From: a virus
Virus record (IMG/VR): IMGVR_UViG_3300002835_000288
Span: 1 to 49,979 of that record
Strand: one strand, 5' to 3'
DNA length: 49,979 nt
Below, in pieces: positions 34,206 to 42,900 of this stretch. Under the pieces are notes generated by a model. The model did not search any database. It was not told where the DNA came from and worked only from the letters and a program-made list of their open reading frames with translations. A program made the translations under genes and the position numbers. Position 1 is the first letter of the stretch, and each line of letters begins with the position of its first letter.

Positions 34206-35374
34206 AATTCACCTAAAATTTTAGTCGTTGAGTATCCTTCCGTGAATGGGATAATCACAACGATAGCCAAATCATTACCCACAACATTTTCTGCTTTGTA
34301 ATCTCCACCTTTTGTAATGATATCAGGTTTTAATTCCTTTATCAAGTTATATGGTGTATCTTCATCGAAGATGACAACTTCATCTACAAATTTAATCGAT
34401 TCAAGAGATTTTTTTCGATCTTCTTGATTGTTAATTGGACGTTTGATTCCTTTTAAACGACGAACGCTGGCGTCCGAATTAAGACCAACAATGAGATAGT
34501 CGCCAAGGGCTTTCGATTTTTCTAGCAAGTCAAAGTGACCGCGATGAAGAATATCGAAACAACCATTTGTGAAAATTTTTCGTTTAATTAAATCTTCTAC
34601 TTTAAGTGTATATGTTCCTAAATGCTGAACACAAACCCCTGCGCCACGATTCGCGATTTCAATTGACTCATCAATTGTATGACCTTTTTCGATTGCATAT
34701 ACTAAAGCCGCCATAAAACAATCACCAGCGCCAGTCACATCGGCGACTTTATCCGAAGTTGCTGGAAGGTTTTTAATTTGATTATTGTAATAATACGTCA
34801 CGCCCTCTTTACCACGAGTTACAATAAACAATTTTATATTATGCTGCTCTGCTGCAATCTGAATGTTATGATCGGTCGGATTGCCATAAAAATCTTTAAA
34901 CTCTTTCTCATTACACTTTATGCAAAAAACATCTTCGTAATATTCAAATTTGCGTTTCGGATCTACGAATATCTTCACTCCCGATCTTCGTATTTTCTGT
35001 AAAATGAGTTGAAAGTTATCCAACGTTCCTTTGTTATAGTCGCTTATTACAACAGCTGAATAATCGGTAAAATTTACTCTATTGAGGTTGTAAATGACTT
35101 CTTGGTTGTTTCCGACGACCTCGTTATCCAATCGGCAGATAATCGTATTATCGACGATAATTCGCGTTTTTTGACAGGTTTCTTTAGAATGAAAGAAATC
35201 TACATCAAAACACAAACTTTTAAGGTTTTCGTACACATTTCCCGCTCCACCAGCCTTATTTTCGACTTTTTGCTGTTTTACGAGTGGAGTGGGTCCTTCT
35301 GGGTTCAGCTTTTCGCAGGAACCAAATATAAAGGTATCTTGGATCAAATCACCGATAAGAAGGGCTTTTTGCAT
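34202..35374 (-). CDS. hldE: HldE/RfaE-like heptose kinase and nucleotidyltransferase (390 aa)
   Basis: I chose the internal ATG at 35374 (MQKALLIGDLIQDTFIFG): the longer frame from 35431 reads through the promoter region and adds non-homologous residues. The N-terminal PfkB kinase has AGGAGNVYENL (41-51) and the signature DVTGAGDCF (212-220). The C-terminal nucleotidyltransferase has FTNGCFDILHRGHFDLL (HxGH-type at 277-280) and YSTTKIL (381-387). In bacteria HldE makes D-glycero-beta-D-manno-heptose 1-phosphate and then ADP-heptose. At 390 residues it is shorter than E. coli HldE (477), mainly in the kinase half. It is first in the minus-strand operon, downstream of its own late-promoter motif. 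Confidence 0.82.
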   Translation of the reverse strand: MQKALLIGDLIQDTFIFGSCEKLNPEGPTPLVKQQKVENKAGGAGNVYENLKSLCFDVDFFHSKETCQKTRIIVDNTIICRLDNEVVGNNQEVIYNLNRVNFTDYSAVVISDYNKGTLDNFQLILQKIRRSGVKIFVDPKRKFEYYEDVFCIKCNEKEFKDFYGNPTDHNIQIAAEQHNIKLFIVTRGKEGVTYYYNNQIKNLPATSDKVADVTGAGDCFMAALVYAIEKGHTIDESIEIANRGAGVCVQHLGTYTLKVEDLIKRKIFTNGCFDILHRGHFDLLEKSKALGDYLIVGLNSDASVRRLKGIKRPINNQEDRKKSLESIKFVDEVVIFDEDTPYNLIKELKPDIITKGGDYKAENVVGNDLAIVVIIPFTEGYSTTKILGEL

Positions 35375-35376
35375 AA

Positions 35377-35384
35377 AATAAATA
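35377..35384 (+). promoter_or_regulatory. Putative T4-type late promoter, upstream copy
   Basis: First of two tandem AATAAATA motifs facing right, 74 bases upstream of the ATG at 35459, within the 84-base divergent gap. Confidence 0.45.
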
Positions 35385-35385
35385 G

Positions 35386-35393
35386 AATAAATA
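35386..35393 (+). promoter_or_regulatory. Putative T4-type late promoter, second copy
   Basis: Second tandem AATAAATA, one base after the first. It is 65 bases from the start of the fibre gene at 35459, which has a good ribosome site (GGAGAGTG, 35444-35451). Confidence 0.5.
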
Positions 35394-35406
35394 TCACAGA
35401 GTATTA

Positions 35407-35414
35407 TATTTATT
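35407..35414 (-). promoter_or_regulatory. Putative late promoter for heptose operon
   Basis: On the minus strand this reads AATAAATA, 32 bases before the hldE ATG at 35374. With the plus-strand motifs it makes a divergent late-promoter region. Confidence 0.55.
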
Positions 35415-35458
35415 GTACTCAAATAAGTCAAATTAGCCTCGATGGAGAGTGAAATCGA

Positions 35459-37765
35459 ATGGCAGAGAATAAAACATTTAGCGTCAAGAATGGATTAGAT
35501 GTAAATCGTACGATTGTTCTTGATGAAAGCAGAAATTTAACGAATATCGGCACAGCTAACGTTGAGACTCTTGTAGTCAACAATGCCGTTATTACAAACG
35601 CCACGTTACCTTCTCTGGACGCAGCTGCGAATACAGTCGCTGTAAGCCAAAACGGAGCAGGTACTTTATCCAAGGCTCAATTAAATTTTGTCAATACAAG
35701 CACTGTTGGAATTACCGTCTCCAATAATGGCGGCGTAGCAAATATTGCCTTCTCAGCAAATACTGTAAAAGAAGATGCAGCTGCAAACACCGTTGCTGTT
35801 TATTCTGAAGGAACTTTACGTTATGCCAACGCAAACCTCAATTTTAATAACACCTCAACAGTTAATGTAACTGTAACGCAAGATACAGCATCAGGGGCTG
35901 CAAATCTTTCCGTTTCCGTCAACACTTCTGCAATTCTTGCTTTCTCAAAAGGTGAGAAGGGTGAGAAGGGCGAGGTTGGCGCCAAAGGAATGATGGGCGA
36001 TCAAGGTTATCAAGGCGTTCAGGGTGAAAAAGGACAAAAAGGCGAACAAGGGTATCAAGGTTTCCAAGGCGTTCAAGGTGCTCAAGGTGTGCAAGGTTCG
36101 ACTGGTAATGGACTAGAAGTTGCTGGTACAGTTTTGGACGAGATTGATTTACCATATGTTGGTATCAACCAAGGTGATGTTTATTTAACAAGCAACACAT
36201 CAACTCTTTGGGTATTCAATTCACTTGAAGGTGAATGGAATAGTCTTGGTCAATTGACTGGTCCACAAGGATTTCAAGGTACGCAAGGTGTGCAAGGACC
36301 ACAAGGAGTTCAAGGCGCACAAGGCGTTCAAGGTCAAACAGGTGCTGGTGAACAAGGCTTCCAAGGAATTAGAGGCGCAAGTTCTTGGACTCCAATCACA
36401 GACAAAATTACACAGAGCACCGTCGATTCTAATTTGTTTACTAAAACAAGTGGCGGTAATGCATGGAACGCTGAAGTGTATTCTAAGGAAGGATATACGA
36501 GAGGTGTATTCGTAACTGCAAACGTTGCTCAAGCAAATGTTTATGCTATCGTTGGATTGAATGAAGATCCACAAGCAAATCCAAGTTTCACTTCAATTGA
36601 CTACGGGTTCTATTTTGATCCAACTGGAACTGTTTCTATATTTGAGGGTGGATCTTCAATTTCTTCTGAAGGAAATTACGGGACCAACACACAATTTACA
36701 ATCACTTATAATAGTTTATCTGTACAATATTATAAAGATGGAACGCTCGTTCGTGATGTTGCAAGAGTAGTCGGCAATCCATTATATTTAGATACTGCAT
36801 TTTATACAAATGCCGCATCAATGTATATCACCTTTGGTGCGATGGGTGAAGCAGCTGGCGCTCAAGGTGCTTCAGGTGTACAAGGCGCTCAAGGAAGACA
36901 AGGCGCTGTAGGTGCTTCGGGCGATGCTGGTCCACAAGGTCATCAAGGTGTTCAAGGTACACAAGGTCATCAAGGCGTTCAAGGCGCACAAGGTGTTCCT
37001 GGCGTTCAAGGTGCGACAGGAACACAAGGCGATCAAGGCGCGCAAGGGTTTCAAGGTTTAAGTGGCGTTCAAGGCGCGCAAGGTGTTCAAGGTGCGCAAG
37101 GTGTTCAAGGTGCGCAAGGTGTTCAAGGTGTTCAAGGTGCAACTGGTGCTGGTGCACAAGGTGCGCAGGGCATTCAAGGTTCACAAGGAGTTCAGGGCGC
37201 AATCGGCGCGCAGGGTGTACAAGGCGAAAGTAATGTAGATCAAATTCTTGGTAAACAAACGATATGGGTTCCTGCCATTTCAATGGTCACAACTACAACA
37301 AATGGCGCCATATTGTCAACGACAGAAACTTCAACAAACAAACTTATGATTGCAGCGTTAGACTTTGATGCATCAACTGAAAACTATGCACAGTTTATGA
37401 TTCAAATGCCAAAATCTTGGAATGAAGGAACGCTAAACGTGCAATTTATTTGGTCACACCCAACAACAGCAACTAATTTTGGTGTTGTTTGGGGAGCTGA
37501 AGCAGTTGCATTTAATGATGGTGATCCATATGATACTGCATTTGGTACAGCTGTAACTGTAGCAGATACTGGTGGAACAGCAAATGCCATTTACAGAAGT
37601 GCTGAGGCAACAGGATTGACCGTTGCTGGATCGCCAACAGCAGAGGAATATGTTGCGTTTAGAGTTAAGCGTGTTGTATCTGATGGTTCAGATACAATGG
37701 GTGTCAGTGCAAGATTGCATGGCGTTAAAGTACACTATGTTATTGATGCAGCAAGAGATAATTAA
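35459..37765 (+). CDS. Collagen-like phage tail fibre with interspersed globular domains (768 aa)
   Basis: The head of ~160 residues contains two similar segments (DAAANTVAVSQNGAGTLS and DAAANTVAVYSEGTLRY). Short collagen tracts lie at about 35951-36105, 36256-36375 and 36851-37225. The first includes Gly-X-Lys triplets (KGEKGEKGEVGAKG, GEKGQKGEQG), about five by eye. Between them sit a small domain with GDVYLTSNTSTLWVF and a ~155-residue beta-rich domain (DYGFYFDPTGTVSIFEGG, QYYKDGTLVRDVARVV) that resembles a carbohydrate-binding sandwich. The C-terminal ~180 residues (IWVPAISMVTTTTNGA to LHGVKVHYVID) form a jelly-roll-like head. It opens the right-hand fibre cassette and probably presents the adhesin at 37768. 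Confidence 0.82.
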   Translation: MAENKTFSVKNGLDVNRTIVLDESRNLTNIGTANVETLVVNNAVITNATLPSLDAAANTVAVSQNGAGTLSKAQLNFVNTSTVGITVSNNGGVANIAFSANTVKEDAAANTVAVYSEGTLRYANANLNFNNTSTVNVTVTQDTASGAANLSVSVNTSAILAFSKGEKGEKGEVGAKGMMGDQGYQGVQGEKGQKGEQGYQGFQGVQGAQGVQGSTGNGLEVAGTVLDEIDLPYVGINQGDVYLTSNTSTLWVFNSLEGEWNSLGQLTGPQGFQGTQGVQGPQGVQGAQGVQGQTGAGEQGFQGIRGASSWTPITDKITQSTVDSNLFTKTSGGNAWNAEVYSKEGYTRGVFVTANVAQANVYAIVGLNEDPQANPSFTSIDYGFYFDPTGTVSIFEGGSSISSEGNYGTNTQFTITYNSLSVQYYKDGTLVRDVARVVGNPLYLDTAFYTNAASMYITFGAMGEAAGAQGASGVQGAQGRQGAVGASGDAGPQGHQGVQGTQGHQGVQGAQGVPGVQGATGTQGDQGAQGFQGLSGVQGAQGVQGAQGVQGAQGVQGVQGATGAGAQGAQGIQGSQGVQGAIGAQGVQGESNVDQILGKQTIWVPAISMVTTTTNGAILSTTETSTNKLMIAALDFDASTENYAQFMIQMPKSWNEGTLNVQFIWSHPTTATNFGVVWGAEAVAFNDGDPYDTAFGTAVTVADTGGTANAIYRSAEATGLTVAGSPTAEEYVAFRVKRVVSDGSDTMGVSARLHGVKVHYVIDAARDN

Positions 37766-37767
37766 AC

Positions 37768-38904
37768 ATGTTGAATATAACTTCTGCGAGTGGGTTTGGT
37801 GCTAATTATGCAGCAACTTTACCCGAAACCATATATCCTGCATTTTCACAAACCGTTGCTTTTACAAGTGCTACTAGTGGTACAAGAATTAAATTACCGA
37901 ACTATGTGAACACAATTCGTGTTTATGCATGGGGTGGCGGTGGCGCAGGTGGTGGTAAAGGACCAGGTCCTCTTGGACCAGAAGGTGGTCCATCAACACC
38001 AGGCGCAAGAAGAGGCGGTACTGGCGGTGATGGTGGTTATGTAAAAGCAGATTTTCCAGTCCCACCTGGATCAATCATTTATGTTCGTGTTGCTGGTGGC
38101 GGTTCTGCTCCAGGCAGCAGTACTGTTGGTGGTTCTGGTGGCGGTTACTCATCTGTTGAATTGCCACAATCATTTCCAGCATATCATTTACTTGTCGCTG
38201 GTGGTGGCGGTGGCGGTGGTAGAGCACCAACTGTAAACAGTTTGACTCCAAGCCCAGCATTTCCTGCAGGAGATTATTATCCAGGATCTGCAGGTGGTCC
38301 AGCATTCGCTTCAGGTTCTGGAACAGGTTTTTTATTTGGTAGCGCTGCAACAGTTTCTACAGGCGGTGTTGGTGGATATCAACCAATTGGCGGTGTTCCT
38401 GTGCCAGTACTGGGACCAGTAAATGGACCAATATATGGACCATTACCACCAAGCACAGGACCAAGTCGTGCAGCAGAATCTGGAACATTTTTACGAGGTG
38501 GTGGTGCAGTAGGTGGCGCAATCAATGGTGGTGGTGCAGGAAACGCAACATTACCGCCACCAGCATGGCCAGGAACAAGTTTTGAGCCTGGTCCATATTC
38601 AATAAATAATTCTGGCGGTGGTGGTGGCGGCTATTATGGCGGTGGTGCCGCACATCCTCGACAATATGTTTCAAGTTCTTTTGCATTTGGTGATGCAGGT
38701 GGTAGTGGCGGTTCATCATATATTAATCCAGCAGGTTCAAATACTGCTATGGCAAATAGTGGACCATATACGCCAAATCCAGTGTATTCAGCATATTATT
38801 CACCAACCTACAAGATTGCAACTGGTGGTATTGGAATGACTCCACCACAAGCAAATTGGAGTGCTGAGGTTGGTGGGGATGGTTTAGTTGTAATTGTATA
38901 TTAA
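37768..38904 (+). CDS. Glycine-rich adhesin-like protein (378 aa)
   Basis: Starts two bases after the fibre stop. After a ~50-residue beta-rich start (TSGTRIKLPNYVNTIRVYAW) come polyglycine and Gly/Pro loops, including GGSGGGYSSVELPQ, LLVAGGGGGGGRAP and GGGGGGYYGGGAAHP. It ends in GGDGLVVIVY. The pattern resembles the glycine-rich domain found in some receptor kinases and many phage proteins, and is distinct from the WxCPTGV modules at 11324. More proline and tyrosine occur in the loops than in the other two adhesins. A tip-adhesin role is inferred from composition and its place behind a collagen-like fibre. Confidence 0.7.
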   Translation: MLNITSASGFGANYAATLPETIYPAFSQTVAFTSATSGTRIKLPNYVNTIRVYAWGGGGAGGGKGPGPLGPEGGPSTPGARRGGTGGDGGYVKADFPVPPGSIIYVRVAGGGSAPGSSTVGGSGGGYSSVELPQSFPAYHLLVAGGGGGGGRAPTVNSLTPSPAFPAGDYYPGSAGGPAFASGSGTGFLFGSAATVSTGGVGGYQPIGGVPVPVLGPVNGPIYGPLPPSTGPSRAAESGTFLRGGGAVGGAINGGGAGNATLPPPAWPGTSFEPGPYSINNSGGGGGGYYGGGAAHPRQYVSSSFAFGDAGGSGGSSYINPAGSNTAMANSGPYTPNPVYSAYYSPTYKIATGGIGMTPPQANWSAEVGGDGLVVIVY

Positions 38905-38919
38905 TATTTGGAGATTTTA
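38902..38919 (+). repeat. 18-nt repeated leader, copy 1 (stop + ribosome site)
   Basis: TAATATTTGGAGATTTTA contains the stop codon of the upstream gene and the ribosome-binding site (GGAG) of the next. It is identical to 43821-43838. Confidence 0.75.
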
Positions 38920-38921
38920 TT

Positions 38922-39572
38922 ATGAATGATTTATATAAAAATGGATACCGAGTATATCGTAATGCTGTTTCTAAGAAACTTCTCAATTTTATCGCATTAC
39001 AGATTAATATGCAAAAAGACTATGAAAACTTTTCAAAGGGTTTACCTTTAAACTCATATGTTGCTTGGGATCTAAATCAAAAATTCTCGCAAGGAGATGA
39101 GCAAGTACCAAACGCATACAGTTTTTCTAGAACATTTTGCACTGAATCATTTTTAATGACGATGCTTCCTTTTATGGAAGCGCAAACAAATAAAAAATTG
39201 CTACCAACATATTCTTATGGTAGAATATATTTTCAAGATGCAGTTTTGCAAATTCATAAAGATAGACCAAGTTGTGAGTTTTCTGCAACATTACCAATTC
39301 AAACTCATGGTCAAGAATGGAGTATTTACTTTCAAGATTTAAACGGCAAAGTAAAAGAAGTTGTTTTAAATGAAGGTGATATATGCATTTATTGGGGGAC
39401 AGAAGTAAATCACTGGCGCGAAAAATTTAAAGGCAATTCATATATGCAATTGTTTTTACACTATGTGGATAAAAATGGACCTCATGCTGACTGGGCTTTT
39501 GATAAAAGACCAATGCTTGGTGCGCCAGCAGAAACTGCGTTACAAGCACAACAAGAAAAACTAGAGTGGTAA
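38922..39572 (+). CDS. Putative 2OG-Fe(II) oxygenase (216 aa)
   Basis: The core has the HxD motif in QIHKDRPSCEFSATLPI (His112, Asp114) and a distal histidine in EGDICIYWGTEVNHWRE (His164), spaced as in a double-stranded beta-helix 2OG dioxygenase. The likely 2OG-binding basic residue is a nearby lysine (Lys170) or arginine (Arg166); it is not clear-cut. It differs in sequence type from the oxygenase at 13232, so the two are not recent duplicates. Like that gene it follows a collagen-like fibre and a glycine-rich adhesin. Hydroxylation of one of these structural proteins is a reasonable guess. The ribosome site lies in the repeated 18-base leader. Confidence 0.72.
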   Translation: MNDLYKNGYRVYRNAVSKKLLNFIALQINMQKDYENFSKGLPLNSYVAWDLNQKFSQGDEQVPNAYSFSRTFCTESFLMTMLPFMEAQTNKKLLPTYSYGRIYFQDAVLQIHKDRPSCEFSATLPIQTHGQEWSIYFQDLNGKVKEVVLNEGDICIYWGTEVNHWREKFKGNSYMQLFLHYVDKNGPHADWAFDKRPMLGAPAETALQAQQEKLEW

Positions 39573-39578
39573 AGTACC

Positions 39579-39586
39579 AATAAATA
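39579..39586 (+). promoter_or_regulatory. Putative late promoter directly abutting a start codon
   Basis: AATAAATA ends four bases before the ATG at 39591. By T4-type spacing, transcription would begin about at the ATG, so this either makes a nearly leaderless message or mainly serves the large fibre gene at 39921. Confidence 0.5.
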
Positions 39587-39590
39587 TAAG

Positions 39591-39914
39591 ATGGCAGAAA
39601 TAACATATAATTACGAAGAGATCATTCCTAACGTAAAACCTTATAGAGGTTATGACGATTTCATCCATTCAATACGAATAAAGGTTAGTGCGACTGATGG
39701 TAATAACACAGTTGAGACTGTAGGTATTTTTGAATTGAATGTTGATCAAGAATTCACAGAAGAAAATCCTTTTGTTCCTTTTGATCGATGGGATCGCGCA
39801 AAGGTTTTGCAAGTAGCAGATTCGCTTCTTGAAAGAGCAAAAACGAAAGAACGGCTTCAAATGAAATTGAAGGTTGCTGCTGCAAAACCTAAACCAAAGA
39901 ATTTTAACATTTAA
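39591..39914 (+). CDS. Conserved phage hypothetical protein (107 aa)
   Basis: The sequence has a beta-rich front half (DDFIHSIRIKVSATDG, then VETVGIFELNVDQ) and a helical basic end (DRAKVLQVADSLLERAKTKE). I associate this layout with small proteins adjoining fibre genes in marine T4-like phages, where no function is assigned. No other in-frame ATG could replace this start without losing most of the protein. It is encoded seven bases before the collagen-like gene at 39921, so a role in that fibre's assembly or attachment is possible. Confidence 0.6.
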   Translation: MAEITYNYEEIIPNVKPYRGYDDFIHSIRIKVSATDGNNTVETVGIFELNVDQEFTEENPFVPFDRWDRAKVLQVADSLLERAKTKERLQMKLKVAAAKPKPKNFNI

Positions 39915-39920
39915 CGAATC

Positions 39921-42900
39921 ATGGCAGTTTTATCCGCTCTCAAATCTGGAAATACAGCTCAATTAGATGCTTATGTTGGCTATCTAACCGAGATTGTTTA
40001 TGACACAGATAAAAACACCATTCGTGTTCACGACGGCACAAAAGTTGGTGGATACGAACTAGTCGGTAATGTCACACGTGATGGAAACAACATCATATAT
40101 GGTGACAATGTTTCATTCAGCGCTGGCAACACAACAATCACAATTGATGATAATGGCGTTCGAATTAATTCGAACACATTAATTGTCGGAACAACTAATG
40201 TTCTCGCTGCTATTGCTAATGCTGAAAATGTTGTAATAAAAGTCGCTAACAATTTAGTTGGCAATGCTGCTGTTTTAAATTTTCAAAACGGCAACAATAT
40301 TATTATAACAACAACATCAAATGGTAATCAGATTAATTTGCTGTTCTCATCAACCGCAACTGGTAATGGTGGCGGTAATGGTGCAAGTGCATTATTAAAT
40401 TACACTTATAGTTCAAATACAGATAACGTCACACCTGGTGTTGGTATTGTTAAATTCGATAGCGAAGATTTAACAACAGCGACAGAAATGTATTTGGATT
40501 ATTTTGATGATTATACCAACGATCTTAGTGATTACTTTACAAATTTAAACAACGATGGCACTGGTTATATTAAGATCATCAGTGGTACCAATCCAGAAAA
40601 GTTTGCGATATTTGCATATTCTTCGATAAATGATATTACTGAAACTGGTTATAACATTTTCAGCATTAATCATATATCTGGCGGAACTACTTCATTTGAT
40701 GATGCCGAAGATGTAAGACTTGACTTTGATCGTTTTGGTGGCACTGGTGGTCCTGCTGGAAATGTTGGTGTTGAAGTTGAAGAATGGTTAATTGGTGAAC
40801 AACCAGTTATCAATTTTAAAAGCGGAAACACTGCAAACTTAATTATAACTGGTGAAGAAGATTCAAATAACTTCCGAACTAATGTTTATATTGATCTTGT
40901 AGCAAGTTCAATAGTTGGCGCAAAAGGCGAGCCTGGTGCTCCTGGTGGTGCGCAAGGTTTCCAAGGCGCGCAAGGTTTCCAGGGTGCAGCTGGTGGCGCA
41001 AAGGGTCAAAAAGGTATAAAAGGTGACGTTGGTAGTAAAGGTCCTCAAGGTTTTAGAGGCAATCAAGGAATTCAAGGCGCACAAGGTCAACAAGGCGCAC
41101 AAGGCGCACAGGGTCGACAAGGTGCTCAAGGTTCTCAAGGTTTTCAAGGTCCACAAGGCGCGCAAGGTTCACAAGGCGCACAGGGTGCTCCTGGTGCACA
41201 AGGTACTGCTGGTGCACAAGGTGCTGCTGGTGTTTCAAATGTCCCAGGACCAAAAGGTGAACCTGGTGCACAAGGTGAACCTGGCGCTCAAGGTGCTACA
41301 GGTAGTGATTCATTTATTCCAGGACCAAAGGGAGATAAGGGAGACAAAGGAGATAAAGGTGTTGGAGCACAAGGTGCTGCTGGAGCGCAAGGTGCTACTG
41401 GTGAACCTGGTCCTCAAGGCGCTCAAGGTGCACCTGGAGTACAAGGCGCTGAAGGTTCACAAGGCGCTAGAGGTTCAGACGGCACCGCAGGATCTCCAGG
41501 AGAAAAAGGCGATCCAGGTCCTCAAGGAGCTCAAGGTGCTGCTGGAGCGCAAGGTGAACCTGGAGCACAAGGTGCAACTGGCGCAGATTCGTTTATTCCA
41601 GGAGCAAAAGGCGATAAAGGTATAAAAGGTGATGTTGGTGAAACTGGACCACAAGGTGCTACTGGTGCACAAGGTTCGTCAGGTGCGCCTGGAGTACAAG
41701 GTGCACAAGGTGCACCTGGTCCACAAGGTGCTGTTGGCGCTCAAGGTGCACCTGGAGTACAAGGCGCACAAGGTGCGACAGGCGATACTGGTCCACAAGG
41801 TCCTAGTGGATCTGGCGCACCAGGAACTCCAGGTGTGCCTGGTACGCCATCTAGTGTTCCTGGTCCACAAGGAGCAACAGGAACTCCTGGAGCACAAGGC
41901 GCTACTGGTGATAAAGGCGATAAAGGTTCAACAGGTCAAACGGGCGATACTGGTCCGCAAGGTCCGCAAGGCATTCAAGGTGCTCAGGGTGTTCAAGGTC
42001 ATCAAGGTCATCAAGGCGTTCAAGGTCATCAAGGTGTGCAGGGTGAACAAGGCGCTCAAGGTTTTCAGGGTGAACAAGGATTTCAAGGTGTACAAGGCAC
42101 GCAAGGTTCGCAAGGTAGAATAGGTCAAACTGGTGCGGCATCTTCTGGCGGCACAAGTTATTTGTTCCAACCACCAGGCGGTCCAGATGGTTCTACAAGC
42201 GATAGTGATCCAGGAACAGGTTTCTTTAGGTTTAATGATGCCGACATTACTAGCGTTACGAAAATTTTTATTGATCCAGGTGATGTTTGGCAAATTCGTC
42301 ACGATACATGGTTAAATTCCTTTGACGACAGTACAAGCACTTATAAAGGCATTTTAGAAATTGAAGAAAATGCTGTACCTGAACCTGGCTTGGAAGAAGA
42401 ACACAACTTCTCTATGTGGCGAGTTACTCAAGTAGAGTACATACCAGACACAGGAAGTGGCGAATATTTTAGAATTCATGTTGTATACATTTCTGGTCGC
42501 ATGCCAGCATCAACATACGGAAACCCATATTCAATTCGTTTTTATCGCACAGGCGATAAAGGAGATCAAGGTCCTCCAGGTGGTCCACAAGGATTCCAAG
42601 GTGCTGCGGGTGCACAAGGTGCACAAGGCATTCAAGGTGCACAAGGCATTCAAGGGTCTCAAGGATTCCAGGGAGCACAAGGATTTCAAGGAGCACAAGG
42701 CATTCAAGGAGCACAGGGATTCCAGGGTGCACAAGGCATTCAAGGCGCACTTGGCGTTCAAGGTCCGCCAGGATTTCAAGGAGCACAAGGTGCGCCAGGA
42801 GCCAGCCCTATTGGTCCACAAGGCATTCAAGGCGCGCAAGGATTCCAAGGTCGCCAAGGATTTCAAGGTGCTCAAGGTGCTCAAGGTGCACAAGGATTTC

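Noticed and set aside
35375-35431. Longer start for hldE at 35431
   Set aside because: The added residues run through the divergent promoter region and look unlike HldE. The ATG at 35374 gives the family N-terminus.
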